NCBI GenBank assembly: GCA_035606695.1
Contig: DATNEW010000026.1
Location: 124,001 to 188,000 of the forward strand
DNA length: 64,000 bases
Direction: 5' to 3'
Source of the DNA: Gemmatimonadaceae bacterium
GTDB taxonomy: Bacteria; Gemmatimonadota; Gemmatimonadetes; Gemmatimonadales; Gemmatimonadaceae
This document shows, in pieces, positions 16,469 through 25,713 of the stretch. A program made the position numbers and the translations under genes. The notes under the pieces were generated by a model, which did not search any database, was not told the DNA's origin, and saw only the letters and a list, made by a program, of their open reading frames with translations. Numbering within the stretch: the stretch's first letter is position 1; each line of letters starts with the position of its first letter.

Positions 16469-18111
16469 GACTCGATCTGCTCGCGCCGCTGGGTCCCGTG
16501 GCGATCGTCATTCTCAAGACGACGCTGCTGCTCGCGCTTGGCGCGACTGGCGACCGGGTGCTGCATCGCGCACCGGCCGTGGCGCGGCATCTCGTGTGGC
16601 TTACCGCGATCGTCGGTGCGCTCCTCGTGCCCGTGTTCGACCGCTACATGCCGATGCGCGTCGCTGTGCTGCCCGCGCCGATGTCGACGCTCGTGTCCGC
16701 GACGGCGAATGGCGTCGGCGTCTCATCGCTGCCGAACGCCGACGGTGCGCCGCCGGCGAGCGATGCATCACGTTCCGTCTCGGCTCGCCTGACTTCATCC
16801 ACGCACAATCATCTGAGCATCACCCGTGTCTTGTTCTTCGCGTGGTTGATCGGCGCGCTGCTGCTGCTCGTGCGACTGCTCGCCGGACTGGCGACCGTTC
16901 GCCGGCTCATTCATCGCGCGCAGCCGCTGGAATCTACGGAGTGGCTACACGCGCTCCACGATGCCGCACGGCGGCTCGGCGTCGACGAATTGCCCCGTCT
17001 CGTGATGAGCCCGGACGTCGAGATGGCGTTCACGTTCGACACGCTTTCGCCGGCGATCGTGCTGCCTGTATCTGCAAAGGAGTGGACCGGAGAACGGCGC
17101 CGCGCGGTGCTCCTTCACGAGCTCGCCCATATTCGGCGTCGCGATCTCCTGGGCCACGGCATCGCCGCACTGGGTTGCGTGGCGTACTGGTTCAATCCAT
17201 TCATCTGGACCGCGGCGCGCAAACTGCGTATCGAGAGCGAGCTCGCGAGCGACGAGATGGTGCTGCGCGCCGGCGTGCGTCCCAGCGAATATGCGCAGCA
17301 CCTGCTCGACATGGTCACCAGCTTCGGTCGGCGCACGCCGTCGGTGGCGCTCGCGATGGCGCGGCCCAAGGAGTTCGAGGGGCGGCTCGTCGCGATCCTC
17401 GACCCGTTGCATCGCCGATCGACCGTCGCGTGGCCGCAGCGCGGCGCTGTCGTGGCGCTGTTTTCGATCATGGCGGTGAGCATCGGCGCCGCGGCGCCCG
17501 TTCGGCGCGTGGCGAAGACTCTCGTGGTAGAAGCACCGCCGGCCACCGCGTTACGAGACACGCCGGGCGACGCGAAAGCCGCGTCGCCGGGTCAAGACGC
17601 AGCCGTGACGCCACGCGACGTGCGGTCGCCACGCGCGCGTTCGGCGGGCCACACTTCACAACTCTCTCATTACGCCATCGCCTCACTGCTGCGCTTCGGC
17701 CCCGGTGGCATCATCAATCCGATGTTGATGCTCCTGCGCGATGCCGACTCCCTCCAGCTCAGCGGACCGCAAGCGGACAGCATCGCCACGCTCAACCGGA
17801 AGTACATGATCCGGCTGAACGAGATCTGGTCGCCGGTGTCGGCGTACTACTCCGTGCACTCGGGCGATGGTGATAGTTCTCTAAACAATCCCGTTCCGGA
17901 TGCGCCGGCCCGCACGGTGCGTGCGCTCGACGAGCTGGTCCCGGCCTTGGCCGGACTCCTGTCGTCACGCCAGCGAAGTTTGCTCCCGCCCGCCATTCGG
18001 TCGTATCTCGATCCCGCGAGCATCTCGTCTGCGACCGCGGGTCCCGATGGCGTATTCGTGCCTGCCGACCAACTCATCGGACTTCGCGGCCGAGCGAGAG
18101 GCGGGGGATGA
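16465..18111 (+). CDS. M56 BlaR1-like membrane metalloprotease/sensor with C-terminal two-LTXXQ domain
   Basis: This 548-residue protein has N-terminal membrane helices (VAIVILKTTLLLALGAT, HLVWLTAIVGALLVPV, LFFAWLIGALLLLVRLLAGL). The gluzincin motif HELAH is at 218-222, with a downstream ESELASDE segment supplying the third zinc ligand. A further helix around AVVALFSIMAVSIGA precedes an extracytoplasmic tail. Residues about 403-548 are not a penicillin-binding domain as in true BlaR1. They form a helical module with GGIINPM and two LTXXQ-type motifs (LSGPQ at 432-436, LSSRQ at 499-503). The same module ends the next gene product. The protein probably senses an envelope signal and cleaves the BlaI-type repressor (family knowledge plus inference). 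It overlaps both neighbours by 4 bp. Confidence 0.88.
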   Translation: MRLDLLAPLGPVAIVILKTTLLLALGATGDRVLHRAPAVARHLVWLTAIVGALLVPVFDRYMPMRVAVLPAPMSTLVSATANGVGVSSLPNADGAPPASDASRSVSARLTSSTHNHLSITRVLFFAWLIGALLLLVRLLAGLATVRRLIHRAQPLESTEWLHALHDAARRLGVDELPRLVMSPDVEMAFTFDTLSPAIVLPVSAKEWTGERRRAVLLHELAHIRRRDLLGHGIAALGCVAYWFNPFIWTAARKLRIESELASDEMVLRAGVRPSEYAQHLLDMVTSFGRRTPSVALAMARPKEFEGRLVAILDPLHRRSTVAWPQRGAVVALFSIMAVSIGAAAPVRRVAKTLVVEAPPATALRDTPGDAKAASPGQDAAVTPRDVRSPRARSAGHTSQLSHYAIASLLRFGPGGIINPMLMLLRDADSLQLSGPQADSIATLNRKYMIRLNEIWSPVSAYYSVHSGDGDSSLNNPVPDAPARTVRALDELVPALAGLLSSRQRSLLPPAIRSYLDPASISSATAGPDGVFVPADQLIGLRGRARGGG

Positions 18112-21100
18112 TCGATCGATTCCGGGGTACGCTCGCAATGGCTCTTGTCATTGCGACGGCCGCGCTCACGCCTAAATCCGCCCTCGGCGCCCAGCAAGCC
18201 GACGTCATTCGCGGCCGAGTGAGCGCGTCCGGTACCGACGAGCCGCTGAACGGCGCGACGGTGATCGCGACGACGCTCTCCGGCGGCGTCAATCGCACCG
18301 GGCGCACCGATCGCAACGGGCGCTACACGATCACGTTCCCGGGCGGGGAGGGTGACTACTTCATCACCGTGCGCGCGATCGGCTACGTGCCGCGGCGCTT
18401 CGAGCTCAAGCGTACGGCTGATGAGGATATTCTCATTGGGGACGTCCGGCTGACGCTTTCGTCTTCAACACTCGACACCATGGTCACGCTCGGCAAGCGC
18501 GACCGGCCGCAGCGCACCGACAGCGCGAGCGACATCAGCGGGCTCGATCGCGTCGTGAACACGTCCAACGTGGCGATCGAGAATCTCGGCAACCTGACGG
18601 TGATGGCGGCGACGACGCCGGGTTTGCTCTTCATCCCCGGCGTCGACGGCGATCCCTCCGGCTACTCGGCGCTCGGCCTCGATCCAACGCAGAACTCGCT
18701 GTCGCTCAACGGCATGAACAGCGTTGCCACCGACCTGCCGCGCGACGGTGACTTCACGGTGAGTGTCGCGCTGTCGCCGTACGACGTATCGCAGGGCCAG
18801 TTCAGCGGCGGCCACACGAACGTGCGAATCAGTTCCGGATCGAACTTCATTCGGCGCACCGGCAGTCTGCTGCTCAACACGCCGCCGCTCGAGTGGACGG
18901 ACCGTGTGGGGCACTCGCTCGGCCAGGAGTACACCAACGCCAATCTCGGCGGCGGCATGTCGGGACCAATTCGCTTCGACGAAGCGTTTTACAACTTCTC
19001 ATATCAGCTCGGCCGCTCGTCGAATGACTTGCACACGCTGCTCAACACCGATCCGCTCGGACTGCGCACCGTCGGGATTTCAACGGACTCGGTCGCGCGG
19101 CTCGTCGGCATTCTCGGCAACGCACGAGTGCCCGCGACGGTGGACCGCTTTCCGAGCAGCCGGCTGGGCGATCAGGGAGTGGTGCTCGGGAGCTTCGACT
19201 TCACGCCGCCGACGTCCAACAGCGGACAGGCGTTCAACGTCACGATGAACGGCGCGTGGAATCGCATGTCGCCGGCACAGTTGTCCACGACCGGCGTGCC
19301 GTCGTCGGCGTTCGACAACACGAGCTGGAACAGCGGGGTTCAGGCGCACCATTCGGCGTACTACGGTTTCGTCCTCAGCGAAAGCGGCCTTTCGGCGTCG
19401 GCGGCGCGGCGATTCTCGACGCCATACCTCGATCTGCCGTCTGGGCGGGTCTTGGTGGCCTCGACGTTCGACGATGGCACGGGCGGCGTGACCCCGGTGT
19501 TGTTCGGCGGCGCGTCCACGGAATTCCGGTCGACCACGACGGTGCTCGAGGCGACGAACCAACTGTCATGGTTCAGCGAAGACAACAAGCATCGCGTGAA
19601 GTTGACGACGGACCTGCGCCGCGACGGGTACGACGCCGACCAGGGATCGAACACGCTCGGCACCTTCACGTTCAACTCGCTCGCCGACCTGGCGGCTGGA
19701 CGTGACGCGTCGTTCACGCGACAATTGTCGACGATCAGCTCGCACGAAGGCGAATGGCTCGGCAGCGTCGCGCTCGGCGACGCGTATCGCCCCACGCACG
19801 ATCTCCAGATCACATATGGCGCGCGGCTCGACATGAACCATTTCGTCGACTCGCCGGCGGCCAACGCGGACGTGAGCCGCCTATTCAATATCTCTAATAC
19901 CGCGCTGCCGAGCCGTGCCGTCGTCAGTCCGCGACTCGGATTCGCGTGGACATACGGGACGACACCCGAGATCGCGGCCTTCAGCGGTGCGGCGCGGGCG
20001 CCGCGCGCCGTGGTTCGTGGCGGCATCGGTGTGTTTCAGGGTACGCCGAACCCGTCGCTCGTGAGCCAGCCGTTGGTGACGAACGGACTCGCCACAGGCG
20101 TTCAGCAGGTGAGCTGCACCGGCGCAGCCGCGCCGGTCCCGAATTGGAGTGCATTCGCGAACACCGCGAACATTCCAAGCGCCTGTGCCGACGGGACGAC
20201 CGGTACCGCGTTCGCGAGCTCGGCGCCGAACGTCACGCTCTTTTCGCCGAACTACGCGGCGCCGCGCAGCGTGCGCTCAAATCTTCAGTGGAGCGGCGCG
20301 GTGCTGGATAATCGCGCGCTGCTCACCATCGGCGGCATCTATTCGATCAACCAGCAGCTGCCGGGATTCGTCGATCTCAACCTGCAGCCCACGTCGCGCT
20401 TCACACTGGCCGACGAGGCGCGGCGCCCGGTGTTCGTCGATCCGTCGAGCATCGTGCCGGGGACCGGCGCGATCGCGCTGCGCGATGGGCGCGTCGCGGC
20501 GCAGTTCAATCACGTGACCGAGCTGCGCTCGGAGCTCTCTTCGACAACTCGGCAACTGCAGTTCTCGCTGGTACCCGTTGGCGCGAACACGCACTACACG
20601 TGGGGAATTACCTACACGCTGAACAGCGTACGCGAGCGCACGAATGGATTCTCCAGCACCGTCGGCGATCCGTTCGCGATCGCGACGGGTCGGGCGTCAT
20701 TCGATTGGCGGCATCAGCTTCAAGGGAACGTCGGGTATAACCTGTTCGACGTCATCCGCCTCAACTGGTTTCAAACTTTTCTGTCCAGGTTGCCGTACAC
20801 GCCGGTTGTTGCGGGCGACGTGAACGGCGACGGGTATGCGTCGAACGATCGCGCATTCGTCTTCGATCCAGCGCATGCCTCGGACCCCGCGGTCGGCGAG
20901 GCGATGTCGAGTCTCCTGGCGAACAGTTCGCCCGGCGCGCGAAGCTGCCTGACTCGCCAGCTCGGCGCGCTCGCGGCGCGCAACAGTTGCGAGGCACCGT
21001 GGACGTCGACCGCGACGCTCCGGGTGGACTTCAATCCGATCGCCGTGCGGATGCCAGAGCGTACGATGCTCAGTTTCTCGATCTCTAATCCGCTCGCCGG

Positions 21101-21842
21101 CGCAGACCTGCTGCTGCACGGCCAGAATCACATTCACGGCTGGGGACAGTTCGTCCTGCCCGACAATCAGTTGTTGTACGTGCGCGGGTTCGACCCGCAG
21201 GCGCGGCGATTCACCTATCAGGTGAATCCACGTTTCGGCAACACCAGCCCGGCGGCGAGCGCGCTGCGCAGTCCCGTGGCGATCACGGCGCTCGTGCGAG
21301 TCGATCTCGGCCCGACGCGCGAGCGCCAGGCACTCACACGCACGCTCGATCAGGGACGCACCACGGCGGGACCAAAGGCCACTGCCGCCGAGTTGCGGGC
21401 GATGTACGGAATGGGCGGCTTGATCAATCCCATGGCGACCATTCTGCGCAGCGCGGACACGCTCAAGCTCACCGGACCGCAGGCGGACAGCATCGCGACG
21501 TTGAATCGCTGGTATCTCGTGCGACTCGATTCGATCTGGGGGCCGGTGGTTCGCACGTACGCATCGCTGCCGGAGCGCTACAGCCAGCACGATGCGTACG
21601 TGCGATACGTGCACGCGCGCGAGGCATCCGTCGATCTGTTGATCAAGCTGGCACCGATGCTCAGCGGCGTGTTGACGCCGGCCCAACGGCGCAAGCTGCC
21701 GCCGTTGACGGCGTCGCATCTCGACAAACGGTTTCTCCTGGCGGTGCGATCCGGCACCCCGAATCTCTCGGCGCCGGTGTTCCCGCCGCCGGCCGGCGTG
21801 GCGGCCGAGCGTGGCGGTGGACGGGGCGGGGGAGGTCGCTGA
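18108..21842 (+). CDS. TonB-receptor-like outer-membrane protein with C-terminal two-LTXXQ (Spy/CpxP-like) domain
   Basis: This 1244-residue protein has a signal peptide (cleavage near SALGAQQ) and a carboxypeptidase-regulatory domain at about 30-115 (IRGRVSASGTDEPLNGATVI). A plug-like region follows with LSLNGMNSVATDLPRDGDF, where a receptor shows the LDG and IEV segments. A long barrel region with many aromatic-rich strands runs to about residue 1080. The final 150 residues are an added module: GGLINPM, LTGPQADSIATLNR (LTXXQ at 1121-1125), a helix RLDSIWGPV, LTPAQRRKLPP (LTXXQ at 1189-1193) and a Gly/Arg tail. The same module ends the M56 sensor. The ATG overlaps the M56 stop codon. Ligand unknown; the appended domain suggests a chaperone-like or sensing role at the outer membrane. 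Confidence 0.82.
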   Translation: MIDRFRGTLAMALVIATAALTPKSALGAQQADVIRGRVSASGTDEPLNGATVIATTLSGGVNRTGRTDRNGRYTITFPGGEGDYFITVRAIGYVPRRFELKRTADEDILIGDVRLTLSSSTLDTMVTLGKRDRPQRTDSASDISGLDRVVNTSNVAIENLGNLTVMAATTPGLLFIPGVDGDPSGYSALGLDPTQNSLSLNGMNSVATDLPRDGDFTVSVALSPYDVSQGQFSGGHTNVRISSGSNFIRRTGSLLLNTPPLEWTDRVGHSLGQEYTNANLGGGMSGPIRFDEAFYNFSYQLGRSSNDLHTLLNTDPLGLRTVGISTDSVARLVGILGNARVPATVDRFPSSRLGDQGVVLGSFDFTPPTSNSGQAFNVTMNGAWNRMSPAQLSTTGVPSSAFDNTSWNSGVQAHHSAYYGFVLSESGLSASAARRFSTPYLDLPSGRVLVASTFDDGTGGVTPVLFGGASTEFRSTTTVLEATNQLSWFSEDNKHRVKLTTDLRRDGYDADQGSNTLGTFTFNSLADLAAGRDASFTRQLSTISSHEGEWLGSVALGDAYRPTHDLQITYGARLDMNHFVDSPAANADVSRLFNISNTALPSRAVVSPRLGFAWTYGTTPEIAAFSGAARAPRAVVRGGIGVFQGTPNPSLVSQPLVTNGLATGVQQVSCTGAAAPVPNWSAFANTANIPSACADGTTGTAFASSAPNVTLFSPNYAAPRSVRSNLQWSGAVLDNRALLTIGGIYSINQQLPGFVDLNLQPTSRFTLADEARRPVFVDPSSIVPGTGAIALRDGRVAAQFNHVTELRSELSSTTRQLQFSLVPVGANTHYTWGITYTLNSVRERTNGFSSTVGDPFAIATGRASFDWRHQLQGNVGYNLFDVIRLNWFQTFLSRLPYTPVVAGDVNGDGYASNDRAFVFDPAHASDPAVGEAMSSLLANSSPGARSCLTRQLGALAARNSCEAPWTSTATLRVDFNPIAVRMPERTMLSFSISNPLAGADLLLHGQNHIHGWGQFVLPDNQLLYVRGFDPQARRFTYQVNPRFGNTSPAASALRSPVAITALVRVDLGPTRERQALTRTLDQGRTTAGPKATAAELRAMYGMGGLINPMATILRSADTLKLTGPQADSIATLNRWYLVRLDSIWGPVVRTYASLPERYSQHDAYVRYVHAREASVDLLIKLAPMLSGVLTPAQRRKLPPLTASHLDKRFLLAVRSGTPNLSAPVFPPPAGVAAERGGGRGGGGR

Positions 21843-23125
21843 TGCGGCCGATTCCAGTTCTCTCATTGGCGGTGTGCGTCGCGGCCGGCGCTCGTGCGCA
21901 GCAAGCGCCTGCGATTCGACAGATCGGGAAACTCGAGGCCGTATCGGCGGACTCCGCCGGCCTGGCGAGCGTCTTCTCCGCGGTCGGCCTCACCGGCAAC
22001 CGAATCTTGGTCAACGACGTCATCGCGCGTCGGATCGTGCTCCTGGATTCGACGCTCGGCCATGCCGTCGTGGTTGCGGATACGACGAGTGCGACCGCCG
22101 ACGCATACGGGCAAAGCCTAGCTTCGCTGATCGGATATCGCGGAGACAGTGCGCTTCTCATCGTCCCCTCGACGTTGTCGATGTTCGTGATCGGTCCGAC
22201 CGGAAACATCGCGCGGACGATGGCCATTCCGCGCGCGCGCGACGTCGCGGGCCTCAAGCCGGGTCGATGGGCGGCGCCCGGCATCGATTCGCGCGGGCGG
22301 TTGATCTATCTCGGTCACGCGAGCGGCTTGCCCGGCGTGATTTCGCTGTCTGGCAAACTCCAGGTCTATGCGGATGGAGCCCCGACGCCGATCGGCGAGT
22401 CGCTGTTGCAACAATTACGAACGTCGGACACCGCGGCCGTCGTGCGAGCCGACCCGGCGACCCGATTGCTCGACACCGTCGCATGGGTGAAGACGTCGAA
22501 CTATCGTCGCGGCTTCAGGGCGGACGCGCAGGGATTCGTGACGGCGATGACGTTGACGCCGGACGCATTGCCGCTCATCGACGAGTGGACGGTTCTGCCC
22601 GACGGCACGCTGGCGATCGTGCGTGGACGCGACTTTCATGTCGACTGGGTCGACCCGGCGGGGCGCGTGACGTCGTCGCCGAAGATCGCGTTCGATTGGC
22701 GGCGTGTGGATGATGCGCAAAAGCGCGCCCTGATCGATTCGGTCGTCGCGCATTGGCAGGGGCAATTCGACGAGGACGCGCGTCAACAGAGCGGTGCCTC
22801 AGGGAGCTCGGGCCGTGGACGCGGCGGCGCGGAAGCGATTCCGACGATCGCGCTGGCCGAGTCGACCGCGGAACTGCCCGATTATTTGCCGCCGTTCTCC
22901 GATTTCTCCATCCATCCCGACAGCGAGGGCAACGTGTGGATCCGCACGACGACCGTCGTCGACGGCAGACCGGTCTACTACGTGGTGAACAGGAGCGGTG
23001 CGCTCGTCGATCGCGTGCAGCTGCCCGCGTTTCGCGAGATCGCCGGGTTCGGGAATGGCGTACTCTACATGACGTTCGAGGATCGCACCGGGCGTGTGCA
23101 CCTCGAGCGGGCGCGAATCCATTGA
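21842..23125 (+). CDS. Secreted beta-propeller protein, tandem copy 1 of 5
   Basis: This 427-residue secreted protein has a signal peptide ending near ARAQQ and starts with the family signature AIRQIGKLE. Propeller-blade motifs recur: NRILVNDVIARRIVLLDSTL, SMFVIGPTGNIARTMAIP, IDSRGRLIYLG, DGTLAIVRGRDFHVDW and GNVWIRTT. The end is DRVQLPAF ... HLERARIH. A Gly/Ser/Arg-rich linker lies at about residues 318-331, followed by LPDYLPPF. The start codon shares one base with the upstream stop codon (TGATG), so it is translationally coupled to the TonB-receptor-like gene. I infer a six-bladed-type propeller acting in the periplasm or at the outer membrane; no catalytic motif is evident. It is the most diverged of the five copies. 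Confidence 0.78.
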   Translation: MRPIPVLSLAVCVAAGARAQQAPAIRQIGKLEAVSADSAGLASVFSAVGLTGNRILVNDVIARRIVLLDSTLGHAVVVADTTSATADAYGQSLASLIGYRGDSALLIVPSTLSMFVIGPTGNIARTMAIPRARDVAGLKPGRWAAPGIDSRGRLIYLGHASGLPGVISLSGKLQVYADGAPTPIGESLLQQLRTSDTAAVVRADPATRLLDTVAWVKTSNYRRGFRADAQGFVTAMTLTPDALPLIDEWTVLPDGTLAIVRGRDFHVDWVDPAGRVTSSPKIAFDWRRVDDAQKRALIDSVVAHWQGQFDEDARQQSGASGSSGRGRGGAEAIPTIALAESTAELPDYLPPFSDFSIHPDSEGNVWIRTTTVVDGRPVYYVVNRSGALVDRVQLPAFREIAGFGNGVLYMTFEDRTGRVHLERARIH

Positions 23126-23132
23126 GGGTGTT

Positions 23133-24389
23133 ATGAGAATACTCATCACGGCCGCCGTCGCCTTCGCCGGCGCGGCGCTCGGTGCCCAGGCGCCGCCGCC
23201 AGTGCGGCAGATCGGCCGCCTGGAGCACGTCACGACCGATTCGCTGGCCAGTATCGCGTCGGCGCTCGTGATGCCCGACGGCGGTGTGCTCGTGAACGAT
23301 CGCATCGCCCATCGCGTGTTGCGGTACGATTCGACGCTTGCGCACGCGACCGTCGTTGCCGATACGACGGCCGCCACGGCGAACATCTACGGACAACGTC
23401 CGGCCAATCTGATCCATTATCGCGGCGATAGCGCGCTGTTGATCGATCAAACGTCGCTGTCGATGTTTGTGATCGGACCGCGCGGAGCGGTTGGACGAGT
23501 GATGGCCATTCCACGCGCCAACGACGCGCAAGCGATGATCGCCGCCGGCAGCGGCGTCGACGCGCGCGGACGGCTCATCTACTCCAACGCGCTGAGCCTG
23601 TTGCCCGGCATTCTCATGCTCGGCCGCGGGGATCTCATTCTCAAGGACCAGATGACGCGCTGGGCCGAGCGGACGGATTCGGCGCCGCTGCTCCGCGTCG
23701 ATCCGCCGACGCGGCAACTGGACACGATTGCGTGGCTTCGAATACCAAAACTCGATCGTGAGCTGAAACTCGACGACGCGGGACACTTGACGTCGATCGT
23801 CAACGTGCCGGATCCGCTGCCGGTGGTCGATCATTCGATCGTGTTGCACGACGGTACCGTCGCGATCGTGCGCGGGCGCGACTATCACGTCGACTGGCTG
23901 GGCGTTGACGGAACATGGAGCTCCACGCCGAGGATGGCGTTCGATTGGCGGCGTCTGGACGACGCGCGCAAGCAGGCGTTGATCGACTCGACCGTCAAGA
24001 GCTGGCAGGCGCAGTACGATCGCGTCGTGAACGGTGGCGGACGGAGCGGTCGAGGCGGCGGCGACCTCGCGCCGATTGTCGCGGTCGCACCGCCGCTCTC
24101 GAGCGTGTTCGATTACGTGCCGCCGTTTCCGTCGCAAGCCGGTGGGCCAAACCTGATCAACTCCGGTCCGATCCTCAACGCGGACGCGGACGGCAATCTG
24201 TGGATTCGAACGACGAACGTCGTCGCCGGCCGGCCGGTGTTCGACGTCGTCAGCCGGCGCGGCGAAGTGATCGACCGAGTGCAGTTGCCGGCGTTTCGCA
24301 GCCTCGCGGGGTTCGGCCCCGGCGTGATTTACATGGCGGTGAAGGACTCCGCGGGAATCGTCCGGCTCGAGCGAGCGCGGATCAGGTGA
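23133..24389 (+). CDS. Secreted beta-propeller protein, tandem copy 2 of 5
   Basis: This 418-residue paralogue has a signal peptide ending near ALGAQ and then PPPVRQIGRLEHVTTDSLAS, nearly identical to copies 3 and 4. It shows blade motifs GGVLVNDRIAHRVLRYDSTL, SMFVIGPRGAVGRVMAIP, DGTVAIVRGRDYHVDW, FDWRRLDDARK and GNLWIRTTNVVAGRPVFDVV. The Gly-rich linker sits at about 300-310 (GGGRSGRGGG), before VFDYVPPFPS. I chose ATG 23133 because it begins the signal peptide and has GAGGGTG upstream; it lies 7 bp after the copy 1 stop codon. The C-terminal signature is DRVQLPAFRSLAGFGPGV. Function unknown; the conserved mature N-terminus suggests a shared partner. Confidence 0.78.
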   Translation: MRILITAAVAFAGAALGAQAPPPVRQIGRLEHVTTDSLASIASALVMPDGGVLVNDRIAHRVLRYDSTLAHATVVADTTAATANIYGQRPANLIHYRGDSALLIDQTSLSMFVIGPRGAVGRVMAIPRANDAQAMIAAGSGVDARGRLIYSNALSLLPGILMLGRGDLILKDQMTRWAERTDSAPLLRVDPPTRQLDTIAWLRIPKLDRELKLDDAGHLTSIVNVPDPLPVVDHSIVLHDGTVAIVRGRDYHVDWLGVDGTWSSTPRMAFDWRRLDDARKQALIDSTVKSWQAQYDRVVNGGGRSGRGGGDLAPIVAVAPPLSSVFDYVPPFPSQAGGPNLINSGPILNADADGNLWIRTTNVVAGRPVFDVVSRRGEVIDRVQLPAFRSLAGFGPGVIYMAVKDSAGIVRLERARIR

Positions 24390-24391
24390 CC

Positions 24392-25705
24392 ATGCGAAAA
24401 CTCGCACGTATGGTGGTGAGCGGATTCGCGAGTGCCGCGTTGCTTGCGATCGAGGCCGGTGCGCAACGCCCCGCGGTTCGCCAGCTCGGGCGGCTCGAGC
24501 ACGCGACGCATGATTCGCTCGCCAGCGCCGCGAACGCGCTGCAACTCCCTGGCGGCCGAGTGCTGGTGAACGACATCACCGGCCGCCGGTTGCTGCTGTT
24601 CGACTCGACGCTCGCTCATCCGATCGTCGTCGCCGATACGACGGGCGCGACATCCAACGCGTATGGTCGCGATGCCGGCACGCTCGTCCGCTATCGCGGC
24701 GACACGTCGATCTTCGTCGACATCGCATCGCTGTCGATGCTCGTCATCGATCCGTCGGGAAAGATCGTACGTGTGAAGGCGGTGCCGAATCCGGACGAGG
24801 CGCAATTTCTCATCGGGAGTGTGTTCGGTCTGCCGGGCTTCGACGCCGCGGGCCGATTGATTTATCACGGGCCTGCCGGGATGGAAGGCACGTTCATCCT
24901 GTGCTGCGTCGAGCGTCCCGCGCGCATGGGTGACGGATCGCAGCGCTCGCGGCCCGTGCCGAAGCCGGACAGTGGATTCCTGGTGCGTGTCGATCTCGAG
25001 ACGCGCGCTTCCGATACACTGACAGCCATCAAGCTCGAATGGGAGAAGCAGCGCATTCGGCTCGACGAGCAAGGGTACGTGCAAGCGATCGAACGCGTGC
25101 GCATGCCGTACCCGTATGTCGATGCGTGGGCGGTGCTCATCGATGGTTCGCTCGCTGTCGTGCGTGGTCGAGACTACCACATCGACTGGCTCGGCACCGA
25201 CGGCCGATGGAGCGCGTCGCCGAAGCTCACGTTCGACTGGCGTCGTGTGGATGACGCGCGCAAACTCGCCGTCATCGACTCGAGTGCAAGAGCCGAGCAG
25301 GCGATCGACGAGCGTCTCAATACCCGGTCGGCTGCGCGCCCCGGCGGTGGCGGCGGTGGGCGCGGCGGCGGTGGCGGAGGTGGCGGCGGTGCGCGGCCCG
25401 GACGCGGCGGCACTCCGATTCCCGAAGTGACCGCGCGCGCCGACGTATCGGACGTCCCCGACTACGAGCGCCCGTTCGAGGAAGGCGGCGCGATCGCTGA
25501 CGCGGACGACCATCTCTGGATTCGCACGACCGCCATGGCGGACGGCCGGCCGGTGTATGACGTGGTCGATCGTCGCGGCGAGCTGGTCGATCGCGTGCAG
25601 TTGCCGGCATTTCGTACGATCGCGGGATTCGGTCCCGGTGTGGCGTACACGGCGGTCAAGGACCCGGCCGGTCTCGTCCATCTCGAGCGGATTCGTATCC
25701 ACTAG
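24392..25705 (+). CDS. Secreted beta-propeller protein, tandem copy 3 of 5
   Basis: This 437-residue paralogue starts with ATG 24392, 2 bp after the copy 2 stop codon; the frame is open further upstream inside copy 2 but has no signal peptide there. The signal peptide ends near EAGAQ, followed by RPAVRQLGRLEHATHDSLAS. Blade motifs include RVLVNDITGRRLLLFDSTL, VDIASLSMLVIDPSGKIVRV and VIDGSLAVVRGRDYHIDW-like segments (ILIDG in place). It has the most extreme linker of the family, an almost pure glycine run with a few Arg at about residues 315-340, then DVPDYERPF. Copies 3 and 4 share the CC pair in ILCCVE / VRCCIG, absent from the others, so they are probably the most recent duplicates. Confidence 0.78.
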   Translation: MRKLARMVVSGFASAALLAIEAGAQRPAVRQLGRLEHATHDSLASAANALQLPGGRVLVNDITGRRLLLFDSTLAHPIVVADTTGATSNAYGRDAGTLVRYRGDTSIFVDIASLSMLVIDPSGKIVRVKAVPNPDEAQFLIGSVFGLPGFDAAGRLIYHGPAGMEGTFILCCVERPARMGDGSQRSRPVPKPDSGFLVRVDLETRASDTLTAIKLEWEKQRIRLDEQGYVQAIERVRMPYPYVDAWAVLIDGSLAVVRGRDYHIDWLGTDGRWSASPKLTFDWRRVDDARKLAVIDSSARAEQAIDERLNTRSAARPGGGGGGRGGGGGGGGGARPGRGGTPIPEVTARADVSDVPDYERPFEEGGAIADADDHLWIRTTAMADGRPVYDVVDRRGELVDRVQLPAFRTIAGFGPGVAYTAVKDPAGLVHLERIRIH

Positions 25706-25713
25706 GGCCTGAT

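Noticed and set aside
16067-18111. BlaI/BlaR1-like pair as a beta-lactam resistance locus
   Set aside because: The sensor lacks a penicillin-binding domain and no beta-lactamase or PBP2a-like gene follows. The family name does not imply that function here.
23915-25705. A 596-residue product made by extending propeller copy 3 upstream through copy 2
   Set aside because: The extension is out of frame with copy 2 and Arg-rich. The internal ATG at 24392 begins a signal peptide 2 bp after the copy 2 stop codon.
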